Numbered from the stretch's first letter, positions 16,385 through 26,427 are shown. The stretch is 64,000 nucleotides of DNA from Haloterrigena salifodinae (GCF_003977755.1 NZ_RQWN01000001.1:574995-638994); one strand, 5' to 3'. Notes: a model not told the origin generated them from the sequence alone. Program-made: numbers and translations.

Positions 16385-17380
16385 TCAGGGGCGAGGCGCG
16401 GCCTTCTGGAGGGCCGTCTCGGCGATGTTGCCGCCGTAGTCGGCGCTCCGGGACAGCGAGTCGACGATCAGCCCCAGCGACTGGGCCTGCACCGGTTCGA
16501 GTTCCCGGAGCATGTCGTCGATCGTCCTGGTGTGTTCGTCGATTTCGAGGATCGCCTCGCGGGCGGCGTGGCCGAGGTCGGTCGCCTCGTCGCTGTCCTC
16601 GGCGACCAGCGCGTCCATCGATTTCTCGATGACGTCCGCGACATCGTCGTGGAGGGCGACGAGCGCGTCGGCGACGTCTCCGGGAATCGCCCCGAGTTTG
16701 AGCGCGAGGTTGCTGATCTTGGCCGCATGGTCGGCGACCCGCTCGAGCTGGCGGGCGCTCGAGTGGAAGTCGAAACAGTCCTCGCGGGGGACGCCGAGCT
16801 CCTCCGCGGCCCGCGGCGAGCGCAGCGTTGCGCGGAAGATCCGTGAAACGACCTGCCAGAGGCGGTCGACGTCATCGTCGCGTTCGATAACGTCCTGAGC
16901 GATGTCGTCGTCGTTCTCGACCAGCGCCGTGACGGCGTCCTCGAGCATCGCCCGAGCGATCAGGCGCATCCGCGAGACGGCGTTGACGATCGAGAGCTCA
17001 GAGGAGTCGAGCAAGTCTTGAATGACGACGCTGTCGGTCGTCTCCTCTAGCACCTCGACGCCGACGAGGCTCTGGGTCGCGCTCCGGATCGCGCTGCGCT
17101 GGTCGGTCGTGATGCGGCCGGCCGAGAGGCGGATGATGTCGAAGCCGCTGACGTACATCGTCATCACGGCCCGAGTGAGCCGCTCGCCCTCGAGGTCCGT
17201 GACGTCGAGGGTTCCCGTCTGGCGATCGGTTTCGCTCTGGGGCGTCAACAACAGCGAGTCCCCCTCCGGATAGAACTCGACGGTCGTCCCGGCGCTGACG
17301 TCGTTGTCGGTCGCCCAGGATTTCGGCAGCGAGACGGTAAACGTCGACCCGCCCGTCACCTGCACCTTGCGCGTCTCCAT
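16385..17380 (-). CDS. AbrB/SpoVT DNA-binding domain fused to PhoU domain
   Basis: 331 aa from the ATG at 17380. Residues 1-45 (METRKVQVTGGSTFTVSLPK and on) are an AbrB/SpoVT swapped-hairpin DNA-binding domain. The rest has PhoU-type helical bundles with acidic metal-binding stretches (EDAVTALVENDDD, ARQLERVADHAAKIS). This fusion is an archaeal phosphate-response regulator type. It lies next to the pst genes and points away from them. TTTATACG on the minus strand (17403-17410) is 27 nt upstream, so the start is well supported over the longer frame to 17494. Confidence 0.88.
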   Translation of the reverse strand: METRKVQVTGGSTFTVSLPKSWATDNDVSAGTTVEFYPEGDSLLLTPQSETDRQTGTLDVTDLEGERLTRAVMTMYVSGFDIIRLSAGRITTDQRSAIRSATQSLVGVEVLEETTDSVVIQDLLDSSELSIVNAVSRMRLIARAMLEDAVTALVENDDDIAQDVIERDDDVDRLWQVVSRIFRATLRSPRAAEELGVPREDCFDFHSSARQLERVADHAAKISNLALKLGAIPGDVADALVALHDDVADVIEKSMDALVAEDSDEATDLGHAAREAILEIDEHTRTIDDMLRELEPVQAQSLGLIVDSLSRSADYGGNIAETALQKAAPRP

Positions 17381-17451
17381 ACAGTGGCGATTCGACCCCG
17401 TGCGTATAAACCCATCTTCATCTATAGAGTTCTTCGTCGACGGCAGTATGA

Positions 17452-17712
17452 TCACACTACTGCTTCTGTGGCGGTGAGTAGCCGAAATACGCACCCTTGT
17501 CCCTCGAGAGCCAGTCCGATCGTAGGGAGATGCATAGTTGACAAGAATCTATGTAGGGATGGCAGCGACGTACCCGTCCCCGGCCGTTCGCGAGCGGCGC
17601 GTTGTTCGGTCTCGAAAATCGAGTAGTACCGCCGATCAACGCCGTCGTACGCCCACTCCCCGTAGGGCTCTGTAGCGTCACCAGGGCGACGTGCAACGGA
17701 CGGACCGCTCAT
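17452..17712 (-). CDS. Possible small protein upstream of the pst genes
   Basis: 86 aa, not recognised. The first 55 codons (MSGPSVARRPGDATEPYGEW and on to about RPGTGTSLPSL) have codon use like the neighbours; the last 30 do not, so it may be a truncated gene. An A/T stretch upstream (AATAAATACT on the minus strand near 17722) could be a promoter but is only about 12 nt away. It may be spurious. Confidence 0.3.
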   Translation of the reverse strand: MSGPSVARRPGDATEPYGEWAYDGVDRRYYSIFETEQRAARERPGTGTSLPSLHRFLSTMHLPTIGLALEGQGCVFRLLTATEAVV

Positions 17713-17889
17713 AGCACAGTATTTATTCGCTCGGGCCTTGAGTACGGATAATGGTACCTGTGCACCGATTCGGACGCCGACCGATCGGAGCCGAGTTCGG
17801 TCCGGCGCTCGCCGCCGGTCGTGTGCCACCACGGCAGCGATCGTATCGACCTGCGTTTTCCAACCGATAACTGCCCGAACTCACCCACA

Positions 17890-18744
17890 ATGATCGCGAA
17901 CGGAACCCAATCCGTCTCGACGTCCGACGACAGCACCGCCCGTTCGGAGACGTCCGTAACCGACGACGTTCCCCTCGGATCACCGCGGGTCGACGACGCC
18001 ATCATCGAAGCCCGCGATCTGGACGTCTACTACGGCGACGACCAGGCGCTGGACGGAATCCACATGGACATCCCCGAGCGGAAGGTCACGGCGCTGATCG
18101 GACCGTCGGGCTGTGGGAAGTCGACGTTCCTGCGCTCGATCAACCGGATGAACGACCTCATCGACATCGCCCGCGTCGAGGGCGACCTCTACTTCCATGG
18201 GAAAAACGTCTACGATGACGACGTCGACCCCGTCGCCTTACGGCGGAAGATCGGCATGATCTTCCAGTCGCCCAACCCGTTCCCGAAATCGATTCGGGAC
18301 AACGTCGCCTACGGGCTGAAGGTCCAGGGGAAAGACGAAAACGTCGACGAGAAGGTACGAACAGCCCTCGAGCGGGCAGCCCTCCTCGAGGAAGTCGACA
18401 GTCAACTCGACTCGAGCGGACTGGACCTCTCCGGCGGTCAGCAACAGCGACTCTGCATCGCTCGGGCGATCGCGCCCGATCCGGAGGTCGTTCTGATGGA
18501 CGAGCCGGCGTCAGCGCTGGATCCGATCGCCACCTCGAAGATCGAGGACCTGATCGAGGATCTCGCCGAGGAGTACACCGTCGTCATCGTCACTCACAAC
18601 ATGCAGCAGGCGGCTCGGATTTCGGACAAAACGGCAGTCTTCCTCACCGGCGGGGAACTCGTCGAGTTCGACAACACCGAGAAGATCTTCGAGAATCCCG
18701 AAAGCGACCGCGTCGAGGACTACATCACCGGCAAGTTCGGGTAA
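17890..18744 (+). CDS. pstB: Phosphate ABC transporter ATPase, copy 1
   Basis: 284 aa. Walker [11 protein letters not shown]-loop [11 protein letters not shown], signature LSGGQQQR, Walker [13 protein letters not shown] and the switch His (VIVTHNMQQ) are intact. The first 45 residues are an acidic Ser/Thr-rich extension. It drives the PstCA permease. It stands alone upstream of pstS, 474 bp away, while a second pstB closes the operon. The two copies share exact DNA tracts of 86 and 88 bp (18292-18377 and 18527-18614 here), a sign of gene conversion. Confidence 0.93.
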   Translation: MIANGTQSVSTSDDSTARSETSVTDDVPLGSPRVDDAIIEARDLDVYYGDDQALDGIHMDIPERKVTALIGPSGCGKSTFLRSINRMNDLIDIARVEGDLYFHGKNVYDDDVDPVALRRKIGMIFQSPNPFPKSIRDNVAYGLKVQGKDENVDEKVRTALERAALLEEVDSQLDSSGLDLSGGQQQRLCIARAIAPDPEVVLMDEPASALDPIATSKIEDLIEDLAEEYTVVIVTHNMQQAARISDKTAVFLTGGELVEFDNTEKIFENPESDRVEDYITGKFG

Positions 18745-19218
18745 GCGAAGCACCGGTACGTGCGGCTACGAGGAGCCGGAGTCGACGACTCCGAAGCGTC
18801 CGAAAGCCGCCGGAAGAATGGCCGTACGATTCTCGCTTGCCGACTTGGACCGACCGGCGACTCGATTTTGCTGATCAACCCACGGAAACAGAGCCCGACG
18901 CCAATCGGTGTGCCCGCGCTTCGATCCGTCGAACGCTTCGATCCGGACTCATGATCCGGTCACCGTAACGCTTCGTCGGACCACCGACCGATCGTCTGAC
19001 CTCGTCTATATATGTTCGACTGTTCGCCGCCGAATACTCTCTCGGAGAATACACGTACATTCATCGCTATGTCTTCTCGTGTCAGCTATTGTCATATGTA
19101 TGGGTTAGCAGCCAAACACTGGCACCAGTTATCGTGTTGACAGCCGCCGAATCAGGTACATATCACTATATAGTTCTCATAGTAGTCTACTTACCTACAG
19201 TGTGGTTTGCATCCGGTG
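18745..19218. other. 474-bp region between pstB copy 1 and pstS with two TATA-like elements
   Basis: No convincing gene. Two A/T-rich promoter-like elements are present: TCTATATATG near 19006-19015 and the palindrome CTATATAG at 19166-19173. The second lies about 27 nt before a start point near 19197, leaving a 20-nt leader before the pstS ATG. The AT-rich 19000-19200 stretch is where phosphate control of pstSCAB would be expected; no known operator word is recognised. Confidence 0.55.
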
Positions 19219-20193
19219 ATGTCGAGAGAAACCACGGCGTCCCTGCCGACCGACTTCGGTCGGCGTGATTTTCTCGCCGCGGCTGGTGTTGCCCTCTCCA
19301 GTGGGTTAGCTGGCTGTAGCGGCGTCTTCGCCGCGGAAGAAGATAATGTGAACGTTGCGGGGAGCAGTACGGTGTTTCCCGTGACCGAGGCGATCGCTTC
19401 CGCGTTCTCCGAAGAGAACCCGACCGTCAACATCTCGCTCAGTAAGACCGGCACCGGCGGCGGGTTCGGGAATTTCTTCTGCGCGGGACGAACCGACATT
19501 AATAACGCGAGTCGGGCGATCGCCGACGCCGAAGTCGAACAGTGCGGGAGCAACGATATCACGGCCGTAGAGTTCCAGATCGCGACCGACGCGCTGACGG
19601 TCGTCGTCAATCCGGATGCGGACTGGGTTGACTGCCTCACGGTCGAGGAACTCCGCGAGATCTGGCGGGCCGACGGCGCCCAACAATGGAGCGATATCAA
19701 CGAGGACTGGCCCGACGAGGAGTTCGAACTGTACGGGGCCGCGACGACCTCCGGCACGTTCGACTACTTCAACGAGGCCATTATCGGCGAGGAAGAAAAC
19801 CACCGTAGCGATTACCACGCGACCGAACGCGACCGAACGATCGTCCAGGGGGTTCAGGGCTCGGAGTACGCGATGGGGTACTTCGGCTTCTCGTACTACA
19901 GCGAGAACCCGGACTCGATCAAGGCGGTCTCCATCGATAACGGCGACGGCTGCGTCGAACCGTCGATCGATACGGCCATGTCCGGTGAGTACACGCCCCT
20001 CTCGCGACCACTCTACATCTACGTCGCGAAGGAATCGCTCACGAAGTCGGCGGTCCAGGACTTCAGCCGCTTCTACATGAAACAGGCCGCGACGGACCTC
20101 GTCTCCGACGTCGGTTACGTTCCGATCACCGAGGAGAACCGCGACGAGAACCTCAAGAAACTCGACGCCGAGATCGAGGAGGTAACCGAATGA
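19219..20193 (+). CDS. pstS: Phosphate-binding protein, TAT lipoprotein
   Basis: 324 aa from the ATG at 19219; in-frame TTG and GTG lie just upstream. GRRDFLAAAGVALSSGLAGC is a TAT signal with a lipobox. The mature part has the phosphate-binding loops VAGSSTVFPVTEAIA and KTGTGGGFGNF, the substrate loop ATTSGTFDYF, and VQGSEYAMGYFGF. It captures phosphate outside and delivers it to PstCA. The stop overlaps the pstC start (ATGA), so the operon is translationally coupled. Confidence 0.95.
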   Translation: MSRETTASLPTDFGRRDFLAAAGVALSSGLAGCSGVFAAEEDNVNVAGSSTVFPVTEAIASAFSEENPTVNISLSKTGTGGGFGNFFCAGRTDINNASRAIADAEVEQCGSNDITAVEFQIATDALTVVVNPDADWVDCLTVEELREIWRADGAQQWSDINEDWPDEEFELYGAATTSGTFDYFNEAIIGEEENHRSDYHATERDRTIVQGVQGSEYAMGYFGFSYYSENPDSIKAVSIDNGDGCVEPSIDTAMSGEYTPLSRPLYIYVAKESLTKSAVQDFSRFYMKQAATDLVSDVGYVPITEENRDENLKKLDAEIEEVTE

Positions 20194-21113
20194 GCCAACC
20201 CGACTTCTCTCACGACGCGAGTCGCACGGCGCGTGGCACCGCATTCCGCTATCTCTTCATGCTGTGTGCGCTGCTGTCGATTCTGACAACCGTCGCGATC
20301 ATTCTGACGCTGCTGATCGACGCGGTCGACTTCTTCGCGCAGGTCTCGCTCGTCGAATTCCTCACGGGCACGCGGTGGAGCCCAACGAATGAACCGATCG
20401 CATTCGGCGTTCTCCCGCTGATTTCGGGGACGCTGGTCATCACCGTCGGCTCGGCGATGGTCGCGCTCCCGATCGGACTGCTGACCGCGATCTACCTGAG
20501 CGAGTACGCTACCGATCGCCAGCGATCGTATCTCAAGCCGGCCCTCGAGGTGCTGGCGGGCGTTCCGACGGTCGTCTACGGCTACTTCGCGCTCGTCTAC
20601 ATCACGCCGGCGCTGGACACGATCCTACCGCTGTCGACGTTCAACGGGCTGTCGGCGTCGATCATGGTCGGCATCATGATCATCCCGATGGTCTCTTCGA
20701 TCAGCGAGGACGCGATGAGCGCGGTGCCGGACTCGCTCCGTCAGGCCAGTTACGGGCTGGGAGCGACGAAGTTCACCGTCTCGACGTCCGTCGTCGTGCC
20801 GGCGGCGCTGTCCGGAATCTTCTCGTCGTTCATCCTCGCGCTCTCGCGGGCGATCGGGGAGACGATGATCGTCGCCATCGCGGCGGGACAGACGCCCCGG
20901 ATGGTCGATCTGACCGATCCGGCAGGGATGTTCCTGAACTCGATCCAGCCGATGACCTCCGCGATGGTCCAGATCGGGACGGGCGACATCGTCGGGCAGG
21001 GCGAAGCGTACAAGAGCCTCTTCGCGGTCGGGCTGACGCTGTTCGTCATCACCTTCGTCATGAACCTCATCAGTGAATTCGTCGCGTCGCGCTACCGGGA
21101 GGTGTACCGCTAA
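20190..21113 (+). CDS. pstC: Phosphate ABC transporter permease PstC
   Basis: 307 aa with six membrane segments. The MetI-type EAA loop before the fifth segment reads SLRQASYGLGATKF, followed by the GETMIVAIAAG stretch. The start overlaps the pstS stop by 4 nt, and its own stop overlaps the pstA start (TAATG). It forms the transmembrane channel with PstA. Confidence 0.93.
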   Translation: MSQPDFSHDASRTARGTAFRYLFMLCALLSILTTVAIILTLLIDAVDFFAQVSLVEFLTGTRWSPTNEPIAFGVLPLISGTLVITVGSAMVALPIGLLTAIYLSEYATDRQRSYLKPALEVLAGVPTVVYGYFALVYITPALDTILPLSTFNGLSASIMVGIMIIPMVSSISEDAMSAVPDSLRQASYGLGATKFTVSTSVVVPAALSGIFSSFILALSRAIGETMIVAIAAGQTPRMVDLTDPAGMFLNSIQPMTSAMVQIGTGDIVGQGEAYKSLFAVGLTLFVITFVMNLISEFVASRYREVYR

Positions 21114-22003
21114 TGGCGGCCGATACCCGCGACGAACCCGCCGATTCCGAGTTCGGTCAAATCAGCCGGACGAAAGACGTGTCGTTCCGCCTGCTCGCGC
21201 TGGCGGCGACGCTCGTCGGCATCGTCTCGCTCGCGGCGTTGCTCCTGAACGTCGCCGTCGACGCCGTCGGCTGGCTCGACTGGCAGTTCCTCACGAACCC
21301 GCCCCACCCCGACCCGTACCAGGCAGGATTCCTGCCCGCACTCGTCGGCTCCGTCGCCATCATGCTCGTGATCGCGCTGATCACGTTCCCGCTCGGCGTC
21401 GGCGCCGCGATCTACCTCGAGGAGTACGCCGACGACGGCTACCTCACGCGGTTCATCCAGCTCAACATCGCGAACCTTGCGGGCGTCCCCTCGGTCGTCT
21501 ACGGCCTGCTGGGACTGGGACTCTTCGTCGGCCTCTTTAACATCGGCTACGGGACGGTGCTGGCGGCCGCGTTCACCATCGCCCTGCTCATCCTGCCGAT
21601 CGTGATCATCTCGGCTCAGGAGGCGATTCGGTCCGTCCCCGACTCTCAGCGACAGGCATCCTACGGGATGGGCGCGACGAAATGGCAGACGATCCGCAAC
21701 GTCGTCCTACCGCGGGCGATGCCCGGTATCATGACCGGAACGATCCTCGCGCTCGGCCGCGCGATCGGGGAGACGGCGCCGCTGATCATGATCGCCGCCC
21801 CGACGACCGTCTTCGGACTTCCGAACGGTCCCTTCAGCAAGGTCAGCGCCATGCCGCTGCAGATCTACAACTGGGCCTCCTATCCCCAGACCGAATTCCA
21901 GTACGGCGTCGTCGCTGCTGGCGTCGTCACGCTGCTCGTCGTCTTGCTGACGATCAACTCGATCGCGATCGTCATTCGGAATCGATATCAACAGCGCACC
22001 TGA
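21113..22003 (+). CDS. pstA: Phosphate ABC transporter permease PstA
   Basis: 296 aa with six membrane segments. The EAA loop reads [14 protein letters not shown], followed by [17 protein letters not shown], the PstA-type variant. It pairs with PstC. The start overlaps the pstC stop by 1 nt and the pstB copy 2 start follows the stop by 2 nt, so all four genes are one operon. Confidence 0.93.
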   Translation: MAADTRDEPADSEFGQISRTKDVSFRLLALAATLVGIVSLAALLLNVAVDAVGWLDWQFLTNPPHPDPYQAGFLPALVGSVAIMLVIALITFPLGVGAAIYLEEYADDGYLTRFIQLNIANLAGVPSVVYGLLGLGLFVGLFNIGYGTVLAAAFTIALLILPIVIISAQEAIRSVPDSQRQASYGMGATKWQTIRNVVLPRAMPGIMTGTILALGRAIGETAPLIMIAAPTTVFGLPNGPFSKVSAMPLQIYNWASYPQTEFQYGVVAAGVVTLLVVLLTINSIAIVIRNRYQQRT

Positions 22004-22005
22004 CA

Positions 22006-22875
22006 ATGACTAACGAACAGATGACTTCCTCGGAAACGGAATCGACCGACGACCAGCCAGCCCCGACGCCGGGAACCGACGGCCTCGTCGACAGTGCCGA
22101 CGCCGGCGCCGAGACGGCGACCGATCGGACGCTGCTCGAGGCGCGCGACCTCGACGTCTACTACGGCGAGGAGCAAGCGCTCGACAGCGTCGACATCGAG
22201 ATTCCCGAAAAGCAGGTGACGGCGGTCATCGGCCCGTCGGGCTGCGGGAAATCGACGTTCCTCCGGTGTATCAATCGGATGAACGATCTCGTCGACGCCG
22301 CCCGCGTCGAGGGCGAACTGCTGTTCGACGGCAAGAACGTCTACGACGACGACGTTGACCCCGTCGCCTTACGCCGGAAGATCGGCATGGTCTTCCAGTC
22401 GCCTAACCCGTTCCCGAAGAGCATTCGGGACAACGTCGCCTACGGGCTGAAGGTCCAGGGGAAAGACGAAAACGTCGACGAGAAGGTACGAACAGCCCTC
22501 GAGCGGGCGGCCCTCCTCGAGGAAGTCGATGGTCAACTCGACTCGAGCGGACTGGACCTCTCCGGCGGTCAACAGCAGCGCCTCTGTATCGCCCGCGCGA
22601 TCGCGCCGGATCCGGACGTGATCCTGATGGACGAGCCGGCCTCGGCGCTCGACCCCGTCGCCACCTCGAAGATCGAGGACCTGATCGAGGATCTCGCCGA
22701 GGAGTACACCGTCGTCATCGTCACTCACAACATGCAGCAGGCGGCCCGAATCTCGGACAAGACGGCCGTCTTCCTCACCGGCGGGGAACTCGTCGAGTTC
22801 GATAACACCGAGAAAATCTTCGAGAACCCCGAGCACGACCGCGTCGAGGACTACATTACCGGCAAGTTCGGATAG
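22006..22875 (+). CDS. pstB: Phosphate ABC transporter ATPase, copy 2
   Basis: 289 aa, in the operon with pstSCA. Walker [18 protein letters not shown] and [12 protein letters not shown] are intact. The N-terminal 45 residues differ fully from copy 1, whereas the core is nearly identical at the DNA level, with no indels for several hundred bases. The frame is open upstream inside pstA; the ATG at 22006 is the only sensible start. Why two ATPases are kept is unclear; different N-terminal tails may give different control. Confidence 0.94.
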   Translation: MTNEQMTSSETESTDDQPAPTPGTDGLVDSADAGAETATDRTLLEARDLDVYYGEEQALDSVDIEIPEKQVTAVIGPSGCGKSTFLRCINRMNDLVDAARVEGELLFDGKNVYDDDVDPVALRRKIGMVFQSPNPFPKSIRDNVAYGLKVQGKDENVDEKVRTALERAALLEEVDGQLDSSGLDLSGGQQQRLCIARAIAPDPDVILMDEPASALDPVATSKIEDLIEDLAEEYTVVIVTHNMQQAARISDKTAVFLTGGELVEFDNTEKIFENPEHDRVEDYITGKFG

Positions 22876-22886
22876 CCGTCGACACC

Positions 22887-22902
22887 ACCGCCGATCGGCG
22901 GT
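22887..22902. terminator. Perfect palindrome after the pst operon
   Basis: ACCGCCGATCGGCGGT is a perfect 16-bp palindrome 11 bp after the pstB stop. A short T-rich run (CTTTTGTT) follows about 30 bp later. It probably ends the pst transcript. Confidence 0.5.
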
Positions 22903-23069
22903 CGTCGATCGCGCGCTGACCGGGTATACTTTTGTTCGTCGTGGCGTTTTCGGTCACCGATTGCTGAGCGAACGCACTGTTCACCGTCGGACGTGATGCG
23001 CTACTCTAGGAATGTGTATTGTTCTCTAACCAGATCTATTATGTGATTCAATAGCATGGGTTGGCAAAT

Positions 23070-23561
23070 ATGGTCGCTACTGGGGTACACATTCTGCTCG
23101 GTCTGGCACTGGTTCCGCTCGTCACTCGGTCAGAACGATCGGAGCCGTATCTCGTCGCGGCGCTCGCCGCCGCCGTTCCCGATGTCGATACGTTCGTCTT
23201 TCGGCCGCTGATCGAACTCGGCTACGTCTCGAGTATCGTGTGGACGCACCGCGGGCTCACGCACTCGCTGCTGGCTGGGGTCGTCATAGTGGGTCTCCTC
23301 TCCGCGTTCGGTCCCTGGCGAGCCGCCGCGATCGGGTTCGGATCGCATGTCGGCTTCGATATGCTGAGCGGCGGGGTCCGGTTGTTCGCACCTGTCGATC
23401 AGACGGCGTACGGGGTATCGCTCGACTGGCTGCTCCTGAACATGGCCACGTCGGCCTTCGCGGTCGCCGTGATCCTCGGCAGTTTACTCGGCATGAAATA
23501 CGATTTCGAGCGACGCGTTTCCCTTCGATTCCCGAAGTCGACACTCGAGCGATTCCGTTAG
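23070..23561 (+). CDS. DUF457 membrane-bound metal-dependent hydrolase
   Basis: 163 aa. The family's metal motifs are present: GVHILLG near the start, AAVPDVDTF, the HRGLTHSL core and SHVGFDMLSGG, set in four membrane helices. The family (YdjM/LexA-regulated type) is predicted to act on phospholipid-like substrates; the function is not settled. The ATG at 23070 is about 30 nt after an A/T element (TCTATTATG, 23034-23042) and was chosen over a TTG at 23061. Confidence 0.82.
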   Translation: MVATGVHILLGLALVPLVTRSERSEPYLVAALAAAVPDVDTFVFRPLIELGYVSSIVWTHRGLTHSLLAGVVIVGLLSAFGPWRAAAIGFGSHVGFDMLSGGVRLFAPVDQTAYGVSLDWLLLNMATSAFAVAVILGSLLGMKYDFERRVSLRFPKSTLERFR

Positions 23562-23708
23562 CAATGGGTCGTAGCAGAGTTATTCACACGTCGCATTTAG
23601 CTGGAACCTGACGGGCGATTTGGGAATAACGTGTGCCACCTAACAGCAGATTCGTATCGGTGTCCGTTGAAACGCCCGCCGCTGGTAGACGGTAACCGTC
23701 AGCTCGCC

Positions 23709-25349
23709 TTATGCGTCATAGATCGGCAAGGAGACGAAAACTGTTGTCCCGTTCTCGGGCTCGGACTCCACCCACATCTCGCCGTCGTGGCGCTCGGCGA
23801 TTCGTTCACAGAGTGATAGTCCGATCCCCGTGCCGGAGTGGTCTTCACGACTGTGGAGGCGTTCGAACACCTCGAAGATCTGGTCGTGATTGGCAGGCTC
23901 AATGCCAATTCCTTCGTCGCGGACGGCGATAACCCCCTTCGATCTACCTTGTTCAGCCGACACATAGACGCGCGGCGGTTCGTCACCGCTGTATTCGAGC
24001 GCGTTGTCTAGCAGATTCTGGAACAGTTGTCGCAGTTGGCTAGGGTCTCCTTCGACGCGAGGAAGGTCCGTAACGGTTACCTCAGCCTCGGTTTCCTCGA
24101 TCTTCCGCTGGAGGTCAGTCTGCACGTCCATCAGCACATCGTTCAAACCGACCGGTTCGAACGGGCTACCCTGCGTCTCAACTCGCGAGTATGCGAGCAG
24201 CGCATCGATCATATTGCGCATCCGTTCTGCACCATCGACGGCAAACTCGAGAAATTCTCGACCCTCCTCGTCCAGCGTCTCGCCGTACTGGTTTTCGATC
24301 AATTGGAGATAGCTTGACACCATCCGCAGCGGCTCTTGCAGATCGTGCGAAGCAGCGTGGGCGAACTGCTCGAGCCGTTTGTTCGACGCCCTGAGTCGTC
24401 CGTTGACGGTTTCGAGTTGTCGCTCGGCTTGCTTTTGGTCCGTAATATCAGTGAGCGCACCAGGGAAGGTCACCGGGTTCCCGTCGTCGTCGCACTCGAC
24501 GTATCCGCGGGCGATGACCCACTGCAGTTCGTCGTCGGCATTCCAAACGCGGTATTCGGCTTCGTACTCGCCGCAGGATTCGACGGCGTCTTCGATTTCC
24601 CGCGTCACTCGGTCACGGTCGCCCTCGTGAATGGAATCGAGCAACTCCTGAAGTGGCACGCCCTTGCTGGCTTTATCCGGATCAACTCCGAAAGTCCTCG
24701 CGAATGATGGTCCAGTGACGAACTGGTCTTCGGGGATGTTCCATTCCCACGTCCCGACCGCACCAGCGTCCACCGCTGCCTCCATCTGTAATTGCGTATC
24801 ACGTAAGGATTGATACTGTTCTCGCTGTTGGAGCTGCGTACTCACCCAATTGCTGAGGAGTTCGATAAACGTCTCCTCCCAGTCGGAGAAGCCCTCGCTC
24901 CTGGCCTCCGTCCCGCACAAGCAAAACGTTCCGTAGACCTCATCGGCATTGAATATCGGCGCCCCGAGGTAACAGTCGATTCCCCAGGGATCTGCCAACT
25001 CCGTGGCTTGCGCTTCGACGTCCCCGAGGACGAGCGTTTGCTCGGTTTCGACGACGCGTTTGGACTTCGGGACCTCGGAAAGCGGAACCGCATCTCCCCG
25101 CTGAATATCGGCTCCGTTTGGGACGTCAATTGCCTCGAAGACGCAGGCGTCGTCATCTACAAATGAGAACGCGGCGAACTCCGTCCCGACGGCGTCACGA
25201 CCGGTTTCCAGGAGAGAATCAATTTGATCGAGGAACGGCTGGTCAGTATCTGAGATGATCTCCGAGACCTGCTGTAAGAACCTATTCCGACGCTCAAGTT
25301 CGTCCGTGAGATTTTCTTGAGAGCCGCTCGGTGATCCATCGTCACCCAT
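23709..25349 (-). CDS. GAF-PAS sensor histidine kinase
   Basis: 546 aa, cytoplasmic, no membrane segment. Order: a coiled start (residues 10-30), GAF domain (about 35-170), PAS domain with PAC tail (about 185-305, ending GALTDITDQKQAE), HisKA with HAASHDLQEPLR (His near 340), then HATPase with N-box QNLLDNALEYSG, G1 DEGIGIEP and G2 GTGIGLSL. This layout is the bacteriophytochrome-like kinase group that is expanded in haloarchaea. No response regulator is adjacent. Its DNA has more A/T in third positions than the pst genes around it, which may mean later insertion between pst and phoU. Signal unknown. Confidence 0.92.
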   Translation of the reverse strand: MGDDGSPSGSQENLTDELERRNRFLQQVSEIISDTDQPFLDQIDSLLETGRDAVGTEFAAFSFVDDDACVFEAIDVPNGADIQRGDAVPLSEVPKSKRVVETEQTLVLGDVEAQATELADPWGIDCYLGAPIFNADEVYGTFCLCGTEARSEGFSDWEETFIELLSNWVSTQLQQREQYQSLRDTQLQMEAAVDAGAVGTWEWNIPEDQFVTGPSFARTFGVDPDKASKGVPLQELLDSIHEGDRDRVTREIEDAVESCGEYEAEYRVWNADDELQWVIARGYVECDDDGNPVTFPGALTDITDQKQAERQLETVNGRLRASNKRLEQFAHAASHDLQEPLRMVSSYLQLIENQYGETLDEEGREFLEFAVDGAERMRNMIDALLAYSRVETQGSPFEPVGLNDVLMDVQTDLQRKIEETEAEVTVTDLPRVEGDPSQLRQLFQNLLDNALEYSGDEPPRVYVSAEQGRSKGVIAVRDEGIGIEPANHDQIFEVFERLHSREDHSGTGIGLSLCERIAERHDGEMWVESEPENGTTVFVSLPIYDA

Positions 25350-25755
25350 TAGCTGTCAGCAGCGACTCTATGAGGAAAGGGTTGTTCAATTCTTCTCCCG
25401 TCCTGAACAAAAGGTTTACAGCCCACTCCGAATACCGAAGCTGTATTACTCTCTACTGTTTGTGAGTGGTCTCGACAGCCTGTACTCAATCACGTCGGTT
25501 TTCAGCGAGTCGATCCGACTTCGGCTGCAGTTCCCACATACCCGCTCTATCCGTCGGTCGTTCGATTCTGCTGTCCATCGAACGTACTCTACCAAGCCGT
25601 TTTTAGAGCGCTTCGTATACTGCGTTTCACGCTGACAAGGTTTCAAGCGTCATAGGGGTCCGACACTTCGCTCACGGATCGATGCAGCCTTCGACGGGCG
25701 GTTCCGGTAGTTCGGTGGCACAAGTTATATCTACGCCCGGAAAGGTGGCTGAACC
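25350..25755. other. 406-bp A/T-rich region before phoU
   Basis: Lower GC than the surroundings. A 66-codon minus-strand frame (25446-25646, TTG start, one CxxC pair) is present but has poor codon use and no close initiation signal, so it is not called. The phoU TATA element TTATATC (25725-25731) lies at the end, 28 nt before its ATG. Confidence 0.5.
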
Positions 25756-26427
25756 ATGGCCAGAAAATCGTATCAGGAGAAACTCACGGAACTCCGCGAG
25801 GACATCCTCTACATGAGCGAAGTCGTCATGGAGCGACTTCGGATGGGGCTCGACGCCCTCGAGCAGAAAGACCACGAACTCGCCCGAGAGGTAATCGAGG
25901 GCGACGGCGAGATCAACCGGATGTATCTCGACTTAGAGCAGGACTGTATCGACCTGCTGGCGCTCCAGCAGCCGGTCGCGAGCGACCTCCGGTTTATCGC
26001 CGCCTCGTTCAAGATCATCACCGACCTCGAGCGGATCGCCGACCTCGCGACGAACCTCGGAGAGTACACGCTAGACGCCGAGGAGAACCTGTTCCCCGAC
26101 GTCGACGTCCAGGAGATGGGCGAGCTGACCCTCCAGATGATCGAGGACGCGATGGTCGCCTACGACGAGGAAGACACAGAGGCCTGTCGCGAACTCGCCG
26201 CTCGCGACGACGACCTCGATCACTTCGCGGAGCGAGCCAGCGAGATCGTCGTCCGCGACCTGATCGAGCGCGAACTCGATTCGCCCGAAGAGGTCGAACT
26301 ACTGTTGCAGGATGTCTCGCGGCTCCTGCTGACGATCCGCGACCTAGAGCGCGTCGGCGATCACTCGGTTAACATCGCGGCGCGGACGCTGTACATGGTC
26401 GAAAACGACGACGAACTGATCTACTGA
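25756..26427 (+). CDS. phoU: Phosphate-uptake regulator PhoU
   Basis: 223 aa, the standard two three-helix bundles. Metal-binding motifs are visible in both halves: ASFKIITDLERIADLATNLGEY (about 85-105) and LLTIRDLERVGDHSVNIAART (about 190-212). It restrains Pst activity when phosphate is ample. It is the simple form, in contrast to the AbrB-PhoU fusion 8 kb upstream. It has its own leaderless promoter and is separated from pst by a membrane-protein gene and a kinase gene. Confidence 0.94.
   Translation: MARKSYQEKLTELREDILYMSEVVMERLRMGLDALEQKDHELAREVIEGDGEINRMYLDLEQDCIDLLALQQPVASDLRFIAASFKIITDLERIADLATNLGEYTLDAEENLFPDVDVQEMGELTLQMIEDAMVAYDEEDTEACRELAARDDDLDHFAERASEIVVRDLIERELDSPEEVELLLQDVSRLLLTIRDLERVGDHSVNIAARTLYMVENDDELIY

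Noticed and set aside
25446-25646. 66-codon minus-strand ORF with one CxxC pair
   Set aside because: TTG start, poor codon use, A/T-rich surroundings and no promoter; kept only as a remark in the intergenic entry.
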